The position numbers and the translations under genes were made by a program. DNA of 64,000 nt from Enoplolaimus lenunculus (Eukaryota; Nematoda; Enoplea; Enoplida; Thoracostomopsidae). The stretch lies in contig JASANG010001516.1 of the NCBI GenBank assembly GCA_030248215.1, positions 1 to 64,000 on the forward strand, read 5' to 3'. Positions within the stretch are counted from its first letter, which is position 1. Every line of letters starts with the position of its first letter. The notes beneath the pieces were generated by a model, which saw nothing but the letters and a program-made list of their open reading frames with translations, ran no database searches and had not been told where the DNA came from. Shown here piece by piece: positions 1 to 15,000 of this stretch.

Positions 1-60
1 TTTAGGCTTAGGTTTATGCTTAGGTTTAGACTTAGGTTTTTAGTAGGGAGTCTCCTGTAT
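1..60 (+). repeat. TTAGGC tract fragment at the window edge
   Basis: Degenerate TTAGGC units up to base 41, then intron sequence running to the first MIB1 acceptor at 89-90. Probably the right part of a family A or B element. Confidence 0.55.
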
Positions 61-90
61 TAATTGATATGGGTCAAATTTTAATTCCAG

Positions 91-3000
91 CTGGACTCTG
101 AACCCGGCAGTACTAACCGTTGTTCCTGATCCAAAAAGTGTCAATGCTCCATCCACCAGCAAGCGTTATACTGCTGACAAAAGTCTCGTTAATCAAAAAA
201 ATTACATAAAATCAACAAACTTGTCGCATTCGAAGCACCAAAATACAAATGAAAACTGTTGTCAACAAACGCTAGCGGTGAACACCCTTGATTCACTCAA
301 ATCAGACAATAACCAAAGTGTACCACAAACACCTTACCTCACAGACTCAGAAGTCCATACCGTTCTGAACAATTCAAATTTAAATCCCCAACGGCAAAAC
401 CGCAACGACTCGAGTTCAACATCACAATTGAAATCGATCAATTGTCATGACGCTAATCCGGTCGATCCTGCGGTTACGGTAGCTCCATTATCACACGATT
501 GTACGTCGTTTGACGATTTAACATCGCCCAGTTCGCTGTCAAGTTTGCCATCTGAAATATCGTCAACGTATTCGATCGTAGTTGGTGATTTTGTAAAAGT
601 CTGTCCGGATACTGAAAAGTTGGAACGGCTCCAACAAGGTCATGGTGGCTGGACGGTTGCAATGAATCAAGTAAATATATTTCAAGTATTATTGCATTCC
701 ACAGGTCAGTTTTATATTCAATCAAACCGGTAAGGATGTCGCTATACTTGTCGTTGTGTCACCGACCATCGCCTGTGTCGGCGACCGTCAACGTGCGGTA
801 TTTAGAGTGACGTCATTTTTGCACCATACCGCACGGTGACGTATGCTGACGGAGACGGCGTCGGATGCCATTTAAAATTTTTAAAACGATTGACATCATC
901 CGAAACGTTGAAACTCACAAATAGCGAGTAAACAACAGTAAAATGCCAAAAAGATATAAATTGTTTTCGCTTCATTTATGGTTAATTTTACTTATCACTT
1001 CAGCGTTACGGCCAATGTAAAAAACAGGGGCGAAATAGTATTATAAGCATTTTCTTAAGCCTAAGCCTAAGCCTAAGCGTTGAACATATTCCTAAGCCCA
1101 AGTTCAAGCCTAAGCCAAGTTAAAAAATTAGTCTAAAGCTTAAGCTTTACTCTATTCCAGTCCCGCAGAAAAACGGTCCGCCCTTGATCTTTACATGGGC
1201 CAGCGTTACATAGAATGTATCTGCAGCTAAAGATAACAGAGGGATCCTAATTTATACTTCGAAATGTTTGACAAATTCATGAAAAGACAGCTCTACGTGC
1301 TGTAGAATAGCCTGCAGAGGTGGAAAAAATAAGCCTTGGTCTTCGCCTCCGAAAACCAAATCATGGCTGCTGCCTTGAAAGGCGCAGTTGTGGTGTCATA
1401 CGTTCAAAGGTGATTGGCCAACATCTAAAGCCGTGTTCGATCTAAAGGTGAATAGCTCGTTATTGTAGAGGTCACCAAAAACAATAGGTGGCACGTTGTA
1501 TCTTGATGGCGGTATCCGCCTTGTTCATCTTAACGATCGCTGTGGTCAAACTGGCCCATGTTACTTTAAGAGGCGTCCAGGTTTCTGGTGGTTCTATAAA
1601 AGAGTAGGTTTAGATTCTGGATTATATTTTTGCTTAGGCTTAGGCTTAGGCTTAGGAACTCATTTTTGCAACACTTAGACTTAAGCTTAGGCTTAGGCTT
1701 TAGAGACACATTTTTGGCAACGCTTAGGCTTAGGCTTAGGAATGCGCTTAATGTACTGTTACGCCCCCTTAAAGCGTAACATTAGCCCCGTCAAACTTAG
1801 CATCTCAGGCACAAAATGAAATGATGCGGACAGATTTTTGGTCATATTTTTTCAAGCATTTCAGTATTTTTTAACTAAAATCGTAGTATGCAGTTTTAGA
1901 CAATAGGAAAAGTTGGTCGAGTTGAACACGTTTATCAAGACGGCGATGTTAAAGTTGAAGTTTGTGGCCGAGTGTGGATTTTTAATCCTGTCGCGTTGAC
2001 GAAACTGTCAGATACACGCGAGTTTTGTGCAATTTCTGCCAACGGTGCGTTTGCATAATTCATAGTTAAAGGGGTCAATATTCTTCTAATTTTCTTTATT
2101 AAACCAGACCTGCAAACAATAATGCTTGTCTGCTAAAAATTAAAGTCAACATAAAAAAGATAAATTCTACGCCACGTTTCGAGGACGGCTTTGTTACAGG
2201 AAGATAAGGCATTGTAAATGCCAAATAAGTTGTGCAATAAAAATCGCGATGCAAATTGTTTATATGAAGCTAACACAGGCACCTAGCCAGCTCACCTTGC
2301 TAGGGGGTTAAAAAATTTTCAGGACGGTCATTTTAAAGGTTTTCAATGACTTACACGCAAGGTTTAAAATCTTCTAGGAGGGGTCAAGATTTTTCCATGG
2401 AAGGCTGAGCCCCTCCTGCCCCCCTTTGGCTACGGGCCCGAGCTTCACTATGCGTTTTTAGCAAAAAGCTAAAAAATATGGGCGCAGATATACAAGAATT
2501 TACAAGATAGTTTTCGGCTTCGGTGCAATTTTTAATGCAAAAATACCGAAATGTTGGCCATAAAACTCACTAAAATTTTAGGCTTAAAAATACAAAATTC
2601 TTTCCTTTCCTAATGAATAAAACCCGGATCCGCTACTGATTGTTCTATTTTAGATGCATACTTTACTTTAAGGCATAAAACTGTTTGTATAGTTTAACGT
2701 CCAGCTACGATCTGAAAATTATTAGCCGGCCTACAACTGACGTAATTAAAGCTGGAATTCTACACATACGTATTTTGGGCAACTTTCCAGTATTTAACTA
2801 CGTTTACAATATTTTCTTACAACAGAATTGTGAGTGTTCTATGAAAACAAAATTTGCATACAGACTGTTGTACATTCGCTAACTTTTACTTATTGCGTAA
2901 AGCTGGCTGACTCGTAAATACAATATTCTTCAACAGAGCCAGTGTCCACGGTACTGTAATCGAGAAGTTTTTATCCGCGTTTGCTCGAGTCACATAATGA

Positions 3001-6000
3001 TCATATTGGAGTCAAACTACATTGCAATCTTTATGATGACGTATGTTTTAGAACATGTGACGAATTTGTTGAGAAAATTATTTGAAAATAACACTGGAAA
3101 TGACGTCAATCAAGAATTGGTCAAAGCAGCTGCCAGTGGTGATGTGAAAAAAGTAGAAAGTATATTGGAAAGTGGAAATGCGGATGTAAGTATTAGCGTC
3201 GCTCTTCATACTTTATGATATCATATAAAACACCGACAGAAACCATTCAATTGTTTTGCCAAAAGGTCTTTTAGACTACTTTTAGTAGAAAAAATTATAG
3301 AAGATTGAAACCTTTAATGACTATCGCATGTATTAACCATCCTACCGTAATAAGATACGGTTTTGTGTAAAACAGAGGGTCAATATTCTCAAAATGTGTG
3401 TAGCAACTATCATTAGTTAATATGCTTTCAAACTCGCTAACTATTGCTGTTGCTGAGCTCAAAATTGGTGCAGGCGTAGAACAAATTAAATGCAACGAAT
3501 GTGCTGAATTTTGAGCCCCAGTGTTCACTTGTTTGAACGTTTAGGTACTACACAGATTTGAGAATACGGGCTTTCGGTATTGGCTGATATGCATTGTTTG
3601 GACTCAGTTCTTGTGTAAACCTTCGCGTTATTCCCTAGTAATTTTTTTGTATGATATCTTCTATCAACTATGCAGTTGTCTTGCTATATATAAAAACGAA
3701 CAGTTTCTTCTGTTATTCCCTTTAGTATAAACAAGAGTGGATGATGTATACTTCAACAAGAGTATGCAACTGGGTACATTCTGTGTAGAAAAGGATGTAC
3801 TTATATACGCGGCACGCGTTGCGTTTTTAGCCTACTCTTCTTTATTTAGAGGAGGGTACAACCTGTGCGAACCATGGCGCTTTTTGAATATCCGGAATCA
3901 AAAATTGTTCCGCTTATAGTTTAATTTAGCGTTATTGCATGTGACAATGACCCCCCTCTAAACCAGGGTGGAGGTCGACAAAAACGCAACGCCGGCTGGT
4001 ACATTCTGTACCACGCGAAACCCCCGAGAGTTGCACACTCTTGTATTATGCACTCTTGGTGACAAAAGTCATTGATTAACGTAATTCTCATGGTCTGTAT
4101 AGTTTTAGATTGATGCTACGTATGCTGGACATACGGCAATTCATGCAGCAGCGCAAAATGGTCACGTTAAAGTATTGAGTGCACTCCTTCGCAACGGTGC
4201 GAACATAGAAGCTGAGGTAAAAATTGAACAAATCGTTTGTAAGCATTTTCTTCAAAGTAGTTCTATTTTATATCACGATTATGCTGGCAGAAATTTTTTT
4301 ACATTTCTATTTTGTGTCAATTTCGGAAAATTGGCCAATCTACAGAACAGGCGCGGAACATTCTCGACCCTTTGCCGTTGAGAACCCGTGAGGTGGCAAA
4401 CGCTCCGATAGCTTTTCTCGTGCTTGCGTCGGCACTGCTTCAACTTTGTTTCCCGTTCTAGAGGCCCAAGTTGACACGTTAGCTTGAAATTACATATTTG
4501 GTGAAATAAAAAAATATTCATTCGTAAAAATGGGTTCGGTGGCATCAAAATGAATTTGCATCGACAAATCGATTCAGTTTTTTAGGACCGAGATGGAGAT
4601 CGCGCTGTACATCACGCAGCGTTTGGCGACGAACCGGAAATTATTCAGCAATTGTCGCATGCCAGAGCAGATGTTAATGTTCGCAACAAACGATATCAAA
4701 CTGCGTTGCATATTGCAGTGAACAAAGGTCATTTCGCATCATTACAGCAGCTACTTCGCGTTGGAGCATTGTGCAATCTTCAAGTAAGTAATTAATACGC
4801 TGATATCGGTTTAGCAATACCACCGCGTAAGTCTAAGCGTTGCAAAAGTGTGTCTCTAAGCCTAAGCCTAAGCCTAGTTTAATATATTTAATGGAAAAAA
4901 TGTCATGGCTTCTTGTTCGTTTCGCTGGCGAGTTTTTTAAAAACACTCTTCGTCTTATGCTTGTCTTTTGACTCTTAATTGTCCATCAAAGCTCGATACA
5001 CTGTAGAAAACATTGGTGAGTCAAATTGATTCTATGCGAAGTTTTCTTTTCGGGACTACACAAATTGAGTCAAAATTCGACTGCGCCAGAGTCAAATTCG
5101 ATTCACTGAGTCACCCGTTTGGCTTTGGCGCAGTCGAATTTGATTCAATTTGTGTAGTCCCGAAAGCTTGGGTTGTGAACCTTGCCGACGAACCAAGACC
5201 GAAAGCTAAAAAGTTTGTTTAGGACATCGACGGCGATACGGCACTTCACGACGCGGTTACTAACAAACGATACGATATGATAACGGCCCTGTTGGATTAT
5301 GGCGCAGATCCAATGGTGATTAATTCGAACGGGTTCAATGTCATACAGTATGCCGCCCTTCGTGGAAAGAACAGGTATACCTACATAAACGATGAACGTG
5401 CCATCTACGCTGAGAATATACGACCATTCGTCGACCGACAACTTATCGCCCAACAGTGTCGAAAAACGTGTAAATAAGTCTAATCTTGAAACGTAATCCA
5501 AAACCTTACCGGTAGCCTAAACATAATGACCGAGGACGAATTGTCAAGTTGATGAAATTTCAGATTTAAAGTTGTCGGTCGACGAGTTGTCGGGTTGACA
5601 AACTGTCGTGATACAAACATATAAATCGCCAATGAAACATACCTGTAGCCAGCTTCAGCACTGAAAGTCAAAACATTTAACAAAATGAACAAGGAATATT
5701 AATCCAGCTATTACATGGGGGGTGGTTGTCGGAAGACTAAAGAATTAGTGGAAAGTTCGAAATTTATAAATTTATAACAAACAGGATTACATTACATTAT
5801 GTTAGAGCATTTAATACTTTCTTTCTAGAGCCTTTGGCCAATGTTACATTAAGGGGCGTAACAGTAGATTAAGGTTATTGCTAAGCGGAAGCCTAAGCGT
5901 AAGCGTTGCACAAATGTGTTCCTAAGCCTAAGCCTAAGCCAAAGCAAAAAATGTAATCAAGAGTCTAAACCCACTCTTTTATAGACCTATCAGAAACCTG

Positions 6001-9000
6001 GACGTCGCTTAAAGTAACATGGGCCAAGCATTTAATACTTACTTTCAGGGCGTTATTGATATTAACATCACGGCTATCGCAACCGAGACTAATCAACGAG
6101 AAGAAAGATGACGGATATACTGCGTTGCATTTAGCAGCGTTGAATGACCACTTGGAAACTGTGGAAACATTGTTGTGTAACGTAAGCAATTTGACCCTGG
6201 GTACCTTGATTAGAAAACATTCCATTCGGCCAAGTGTCAAATTTGACATAAATTATTTCCTTTGTCAACCAGAATATAGGATGATACATGCGGTCCCGAA
6301 ATTTGTCAGGAAACGAGTAAGATAGCATAGGATTTTGGGTCATTGTAAGCAACAGGGCGGGACAGTATTTTAAGCATGTTCCTAAGCCTAAGCGTAAGAA
6401 TGAGCATATTCCTAAGCCTAAGCATAAGCCTAAGCCTAAGCCTAAGCCAAGCAAAAAAATTAGTCAAAAGCTTAAGCTAACTCTGTTCAAGTCCCACAGA
6501 AAAACGTTTCGCCCCTGATCTTTGCATGGGCCTGATTCTGTATTACTTGCTGGATTATACAGGTTCAAAATATTTTCACTGATTTATAAAACTTTTGCGT
6601 ATTACTAGTGTTGACCGAACGAGCTGTTTGCCGAATAATAGTAAACCAAAACAGGTTTACCATATGACATTGTTTAACCTGTTGGACTATGCCCTACAAA
6701 TCCTTAGCCAGCTCAGTTTGCTAGGGAGGAAACTTTGCCTGAACGGCGTGCATTGCTTTCATACTTTTTACAGCGAGTTGACTATGCCCTACAAATCCTT
6801 AGCCAGCTCAGTTTGCTAGGGAGGAAACTTTGCCTGAACGGCGTGCATTGCTTTCATACTTTTTACAGCGAGTTGACTATGCCCTACAAATCCTTAGCCA
6901 GCTCAGTTTGCTAGGGAGGAAACTTTGCCTGAACGGCGTGCATTGGTTACATACGTTTTACAGCGGGGCTGATTTTTATAGGGCTTTTTCAAAAGTTGCC
7001 CCGTGAGTAAAAAACGTATGTGCTAACAAAATCCGCATTCAGTTGAAATTAGGTTTTCACTTTGTTAGTTTTTCAAACTCGCGAACTCCGGCAGTTGCGG
7101 AGCAGATCTCTAAATTTACACCGACGTTAGGCAAATCATATCTGCACAATAGATTGCTTTTCGGAACTCGGCATTCGCTGATTGGAAAATTGCAAGACGT
7201 ATAACCAACTGGGGCTCATGTAAAGATCAGGGGCGGAACATGTTTCTGTGGGACCAGAAAAGAGTAAGCTTAAGCTTTAGACTAATTTTTTTGCTTGGCT
7301 TAGGCTTCGGCTTAGGCTTAGGCTTAGTACTATGCTTATTCTTACGCTTAGGCTTAGGCTTACGCTTAGGCTTACGCTTAGGCTTAGACTTAGGCTTAGG
7401 CTTAGGCTTAGGACTATGCTTATTCTTACGCTTAGCCTTAGGCTTACGCTTAGGCTTAGGCTTTGGAATATGCTTATAATACTGTTCCGCCTCTGTTCTT
7501 TACATTGGCCCCAACTGGTGATATGGGCAACACACGTTTGAGAATAGTAAAACTGGTTCAGATGCTAAGCATACAATTGACTTTTTACTCAATATATGTC
7601 AATTTAACACATAATTTGGTTCTCATGGACCTTGTCACCCCGTAAATGCCCTTAATGTAAAATTCCCCACAGAACAAAATTGCTCTCGTAGACAATCTCC
7701 TATTGCAACAGTTTCTAGGTGTCGTTAGTTGCACTGGAAAGGACTGATGGAATAAGTTGCGTTTTTGGACATTACAATGTTTAAAAGTGTAAGTCACCAC
7801 CGACTGGCGTCAATTGCCAAAATTAAAATTTTTTAGGCAAACATTGCCAAAGACATTCAGAATAGCAACAGACAGACTGCGCTTCATTTAGCTGTTGAAC
7901 AAGAACATACTGAAGTTGTAAGAGTAAGTTTAGCAGATTGCATTTTTACATTTTCGGCGCCGTACGGGTGACGGACAGCACCGAACGTCAACTAAAGTAC
8001 AGCGTAACCCATAGCTTCTACGCACAAAAATTGTCTTAAAATTTCAAGCACTTTATATTACTAAATTGTTTGAGACTATGAATTTATGATTTTCAAACTA
8101 AAACCGTCTTTACAACTCAGAAATTTGTGTCTGAAATGTTTAACTTGTCAATTTTTGATATTCGAGATATATCAATTTTACGAATGTCAAAAAGGTAAAT
8201 ATTTACATTTTAACAAATTGATGTTTTTTGTATTTTAGAACATTTTAAAAGCAAGAGTGTATGATACAACAGTGTGCAATTCTTTGGGTTCCGCATGGTA
8301 GAAAATCCGACCCCCCTTTGTTTAGAGGGGTGTCGCTGTCACATGCTACAACACTAAATTAAATTATTTAGCAGAGCCATTTGTTGCCGGATACATAAAA
8401 TGTCACTTGTTCGCACAGGTTGTTGTAGCCTCCTGTAAATAAGGGGGGTAGGCCAAAAACGCAACACGTGCCGGGTACATTCCTTTCTACAAAGAATGTA
8501 CCCAGTTGCAATACTCTTGATAGTATGCATCATCTACTCTTGATACAAGCAACTTTGAAATTTATTTAGCAGAGCAATTTGTTGCCGGATACATAAAGTG
8601 TCAATTGTTCGCACAGGTTGTTGTAGCCTCCTCTAAATAAGGGGGTAGGCCAAAAACGCGACATGTGCCGGGTACATTTTTTTCTACAAAGAATGTACCC
8701 AGTTGCAATACTCTTGATAGTATGCATCATCTACTCTTGATACAAGCAACTTTGAAGTATTTTACAGTCCAAACAGTTTCTCAGAAGCTTCACCATAATG
8801 TGATAAGAAAACTGGCCCACGTATAGAACAGGGCCGGATCGTTTTCCGCAGGTGCTATAATAAAGTCAGTTTAAGCTTTAGACTAATTTTTTTGCTTAGG
8901 CTTATGCTAAGGCTTTAGGAATAAGCTCATTCATACGCTTAGGGTTAGGCTTAGGCTTAGTAATATGATTATACTACTATTCCGGCCCTGTTCTATACAT

Positions 9001-12000
9001 GCGCCAGAGACCTAATGGCATATATTCGAGAAATGACAATAAACACACAAAAAACGAAAGAATAAAATAACGTTTTATTTTAATCTTTTCTATAATAAGT
9101 CAAAAGTCTTAAAACCATTAATTGATAAACACGAGTGGAAATTGTTAATTTACTCAACAGTCGCATTTATTTCACTATTCAGAATTGTGTTGTTTTGAAT
9201 TTGTAGGTACTCATACAACACAAGGCAAACGTGAACATTCCAGACAAGGATGGTGATACTCCGTTGCACGAAGCATTACGACGTTACACTTTACAACAGT
9301 TGCGTCAGTTGCAAAATGTGAACGATGTCAAACAGGTACGTTCACCGGGACGTCTCGGATCACAGGCAGATAACTTTTACCCAATAGATCCGTTTCACCA
9401 GACCAGGTCTCGCTTTTAATTGTAAATGGATTTAAATTACTTTTTGTATTCAGAACAATGTGGTATCAAAATAAGCCACGGTAAGCATATTATTATTTTA
9501 TTTCGTTTTTGGCTGAAAAGCTTGTTTGAACCGATATCTTGCATTGTTTATTATAAATTGACAAATAAGAGTATTTTTCGTAAAAGTTTACGGTTTAATT
9601 GCAATAGAAACGCTTTGGCTACTAGTTGTCGTTGTATAAATTTCAGTTAAATAAAATTTACAGTCGTTACATATGCTACACTTTAAAACAATGGTGAATC
9701 AAATTGATTCTGTCCGAAATACATTGTACGGGACTACACAAAATGAGTCTAATTCGACTCCGCCGGAGTCGAACGTGCGACTCTGTGAGTTGAATTTGAG
9801 TCTGGTTCAGTCGAATTTGATTCAGTTTGTGTAGTCCAGTAGATCATAGTTCGGAGAGAGTCAGTTTGACTCGCCATTTTTTGCAGTATGCAGTTGCGAC
9901 TCTTGTACACTTTGTCTCACATTTTTCGAAATTTTCTGATGTCAGATCACTTAGGTTTAGGGTCGTGCTTAGCTTTTAAGCTTGAAGTCGGAGTGTGCGA
10001 GTTTCGATGATGGAAATATAACAGAGTGTTTTTGTAATTTAAACTTCTGAACTCGGTGTCACAGTGTTATTTAGCTATTAAATCTAAATTCTAAGCTTCA
10101 CTGTAAACCCTGGGGCTCGTAGCCAGCTTCAAATAAGAAGGATTCTGGCCCTTTATAGAACAGCTTCAACCGCTCTTGCAAGTCAAACCTTTGTATGCCT
10201 TTCCACGAACTTTTTAGCCCACTTTAGCACGTTGAGCTGGCTACGATCCTGCACTAGCGGTTTATAGTAACAAATACATGAGCGGTTTAAAAATTATAAA
10301 ATCCTATTTTTTTCAGCTGCTAACAAGAAAAGAAGAGCATAACTTCTGTCAGTCCGATTCAGCTCGCATCGCTTTAACTCTGGTGGATGCTGGCGCCGAT
10401 TTGACTTTGCGAAACAAAAAGAACCAAACGCCGTTAGAACTTTGCCCGGATCCGAATCTGTGCGCGGCAATTGCAAAATGTCGACCGAATTCCGTGCTGT
10501 AGGTTGTTTTATGCTTAAATTCTCCAGATTTCTGGGGAAAACCTTTTACCGATTTACAGATACAGTTTTAGGCCCATGTTACTTTAAGGGGTGTCCACGT
10601 TTCTGGTGGGTCTATAAAAGTGTACGATTAGATTCCGTATTACATTTTTTGGTTAGGCTCAAGCTTAGAAATACGCTTTAGGCCCATGTTACTTTAAGGG
10701 GTGTCCACGTTTCTGGTGGGTCTATAAAAGTGTACGATTAGATTCCGTATTACATTTTTTGGTTAGGCTCAAGCTTAGAAATACGCTCAATCTACTGTTA
10801 CGCCCCTAAAAGTAACATTGGCCCAATTTTATATGCATGCGAGGATGAATTTGACCTTTTTCTGTGCCAGATTATTTTCTATTATTGAACCAGAAACATT
10901 GATAATATCAAGAGTGGATCATTACAAGAGTGTGCAACTCTTGGGGTCCCGCATGGTAGAAAATGTAATACCGAGCGTTGCGTTTTTAGCCGACCCCCCT
11001 TGTTTAGAGGGGGCTCGCTATCACATGAATACCCCTAAATTAAACTATAAGGAGAGCATGTTTGATGCCGCACACATAAAGTACCATGGTTCGAACCGGT
11101 TGTACCTCCACTAAATAAACGGGGCAAAAACACAACGCGTGCCGGGTACATTCTTTTGTTAATAACAGAATGTGCCCACTTGCACACTCTTGTAGAAAGA
11201 GTCATACTCGGCTCTTGACCAGTCGTAGTGGGACTACATTTATTGAGCGAAGCTCGAACACACGTAAGCAGTTAAGGTAATATGCAAATTAGTTATTAGC
11301 TAACTATTCATTTATCGGTTTTGGACGTTTGTAATCAATTTCCTCGGATTCCTCGCACCCAAAAACCCCTCAGCCACCCTAATAATTATTGGAATAATTT
11401 AAAAAGTCCTAATTTTGTCTCATCATATAAGCAAATATGCAAATTATCTATTAGCTAACTATTCGATTATGGCCTTTAAAGGTTTGTAGACAATTTATTC
11501 AGATTGCACGCACCCGAAAATTCATTATTGCTGAATTTAGATTGCTTGTAACCCTATTAATTAGTGAAACATTGTAAAAACGCCTAATTTAGGCTTATCA
11601 ACTATGCTTATATGCAAATTATCTATCAGCTAACTACTCAATTATTGGCTTTAGACGTTTGTAAACAGTTTATTCAGATTCCTCGCACCTTAAAATCCTT
11701 TAGTGCTGAACTTATATTGCTTTGAACCTTAATAATTATTGAAATAATTTAAAAAGTCCTAATTTTGCCTGGTCAATTAAGCTAATATGCAAATTAGCTA
11801 TTAGCTAACTATTCAATTATCGGTTTTGGAGGATTGCAAACAATTTATTCAAATTCCTCGCGCCTAAAAACCCTTTAGTGCTGAAATTATATTGCTTTTA
11901 ACCTTAATAATTAGTGAAATATTGTAAAAAGTCCTAATTTAGGCTTATAAACTATGCTAATATGCAAATTATCTATTAGCAAACTGCTCAATTATCCGTT

Positions 12001-15000
12001 TTGGAGATTTCTAAACAGTCTACGTAGATTCCTCGCACCCAAAAACTCTTTAATGCTAAAATTAGATTGCTTCTAACTGTAATAATTAGTGAAATATTGT
12101 GGAAAGTCCTAATTTAGGTTAATTTAATTATGCAAATTAGCCTGCAGCTAATAAACGGCTTAAACTTTCAAACCCCAATGCGAGGTTAACACCCCAGGAT
12201 AATTGGCTTTCAAACAAAAAAAAGTTTATCAAAATCGGTTCAGTCGTTCCTGAGATTCTTTTCGGACGGTCAGACGGACAGACGGACAGACGGACAGAAG
12301 GACAGACGGACGGACGGACATCCACCTTTCGACCCCCAAGTACAAAACATAAAACGCTTCGCGAAACTCCGAGCTTCGCTCGGAGTTTCGCTTCGCTCAA
12401 TAATATTAATTGTCCGTGCACCTTGGTTTAAGTTTTAGAAATTCGATATCCTTTTGACCCTTTTTTCGAAAACAGTATTGGCAAAAAGGTGTCATCACCA
12501 TTTCCCACATACTGGGCGCAACTCAAAAACTGGATAACGCGTCAGACAGACAGACCTTTCTTTTGAACCTCGGGGCATTTATAGCTTTAAATATTGTTGT
12601 TTGTGTGGCATAATGTTTCATAGATGCCTATATAAACACGCTAGCTTCTTTTATTACCTTTTCTGAAACTTTCGATTCAATCAAACCAAAACTTTCAATA
12701 AAAAAAGTAAAACAAATATTAACCGTACATTGCTAGCCTGCACTGTTTTAGTTTAGTATACTTGGAGCTTTCGTTGATGCTATTATATTTTAGAGTTGAA
12801 AAAAGAAAAACGCAGCCAGTACCGCCTGATACGGCCAAATCTGATGAATACGAGCAAAACTTTATTCAACAACAACAACAGCAGCAGCAGCAACAACAAC
12901 AACAACAACAACAACCAAAACAACAAAAACAACAACGGCAGTGTGCACCAACGAATCTTGCACAGGTAAGATTTACTCGCGTATTGGAGGAAATATGTTA
13001 CATTCTGATATCTGGTAAACTTGCAATCAAACAGCGGCGTTCAGCGCCACATATGACAGGAACAACTTAGAAGAAATGAGTAAAATAGGCCAGGAACCAG
13101 AGGCCAGAGAAATTGTTCATTTAAGCGAAAAATTTTCAGTTTACTATCTATAAGCCCTTCTCACATTGAGTTGCCCATGGGCAACTCAGCGCAGTGTATA
13201 TACGTTACATAATATATATTGCACAGTGTTTAACAATTGCAACACGTGTAAATAGTACTAAATCACCACAAGACGTGCGAGCCCCCTGGGCTCGAGCGTC
13301 AAGCTCCTATAGCTGAGTGGTGATGGTATACACCTCCCACTGCAGTCACTGGAGTTCAAATCCGAGCATAAAAGTAGGTCTCAGTTGAAATTGAAAATAT
13401 TCATGTGATAAAGGGTTAATAGTCGCAATGTTTCTTCTCCAGTAAAGAACTGAAACAAATTTAAGGTGCGTGTTCTTTCCATAATTAGGTATATTTCAAC
13501 AGCTGTAATAATCCTGTGACAATGGGTGTGAACAGTCTGCCCCGTATGGATTCTCAGCAGTCATTGTTAAGTTAAGCCATGTCATTCTCACATGGCAATT
13601 TTTGCAGCGAAAACTCGCAAAAGCGACTTGCATAACGGTAAGCTTTGTAGTGAATTTTTGAATAGCACTGGCATCCGCAAGTTTCGGCTACAAGTTTGTC
13701 GCTGCCAAATAGTTTGGTCGTGTAAGTTACAACTGCAAAAGTTAGTTTTGTGAAAAAATTTGCGCCTTCAAATGCATCTGCGCGTTCTTGCTGCAAAAAC
13801 TTGCACGTGTGAATCAGGCTTAACTGATAAAATCATTGTTTATATTTTAACTGATTAACAGCCAGTCTACGAGGGTTATTCCGTATGTATTTGATAAAAT
13901 TAAACGTTCCTAAACAGTCAGCAATAATCAAACCAAACGATTTCCAGGCAGCATTCAGCCCAAACCGGTTCAGAATCTGTGACAAACTTGACCCTCTGTC
14001 TCCAACCAAAACTTGTCCGGCCAAAATTGAAAAACACAATTTAAATAATTCAAACACAAATCTGTCGACACGAGTCAATTCTTCGCACACCGTCATTGTG
14101 AACAGCGGTCGTGTGCAAAATTCCATTCAAAGCATCGAACAACCGTTACGTGCTGCTGAAAACCATGACGGCACGACACAGGACTACTCTGATCCAGCCT
14201 CATCGAAAACAGCAAACCCTGACCAATCGCATAAGGACTTACACGTCAAAACAGCAGCGACGGTGAACGAAGGAAACAAAATCACAGCGAATAAAGTTCA
14301 AAGATCGGCCGCTAACAACAACTCACTTACGATCATTACAAGCCAGCTTCAAAACTGCGTTAATCAGCAAAGCAACCAAATGAACAATATTTCGAAGGAT
14401 GTTCGTTGTGCCAAACATCAATCAGAGACATTTGGTTCAAATCCGAATCAGCGTGGATCAGATTCAAGAAACAGTCCTGGTGGTAATTGTCACAAAACAT
14501 TGTCAGAAACTCGCAAAAACGTTGCGACGTCCAACTTTGTGACTGACCGCACTGAGATCGATAATTCAGACGAAACGAAGGAACAGGTTAATAGCTGGTT
14601 GTACTACACTCAATTTAAAATGTCATGAAATTCTAAAAACGTTGTATGTTTTAAAACTTTAAAACTGTGTTCATTTAAAAATTCTCAGCAGTTTTAAGAT
14701 GCCCAAACATTATTGCATTTTTAAATTATTTTTTCTTGAATTTATCATCTTCAAGAAATTATTGAGCGAAGATGGGAGTTTCGCGAAGCGTTTTCTATTT
14801 TGTGATCGGCGGTCGAAAGGTGGATGTCCGTCCGGCGGTCCGAATAGAATCTCAGGAACCGATGAATCGATTTTGACAAAATTTTTTTGTTTGAAAGCTT
14901 GTCATCCTTGAGTGGTAACCTCGCATTGTTGTTTTAAATTTTAACCAATCGTTTATTAGTTACAGGCTAATTTTCATAATTGGTTGAACATAGATTGGGA

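Noticed and set aside
7287-7410. TTAGGC tract as an internal telomere or a nematode chromosome end
   Set aside because: The tract is always enclosed by TIRs and target duplications, and the genes are not nematode-like in form.
7240-7541. Open frames rich in Leu-Gly or Leu-Arg repeats
   Set aside because: They are translations of the TTAGGC tract inside a MITE; the same happens at 6131, 28361, 36619 and 61470.
13862-13917. Upstream acceptors (13860, 13865) for the long MIB1 exon
   Set aside because: Neither joins the polyQ exon in phase; the acceptor at 13916-13917 does.
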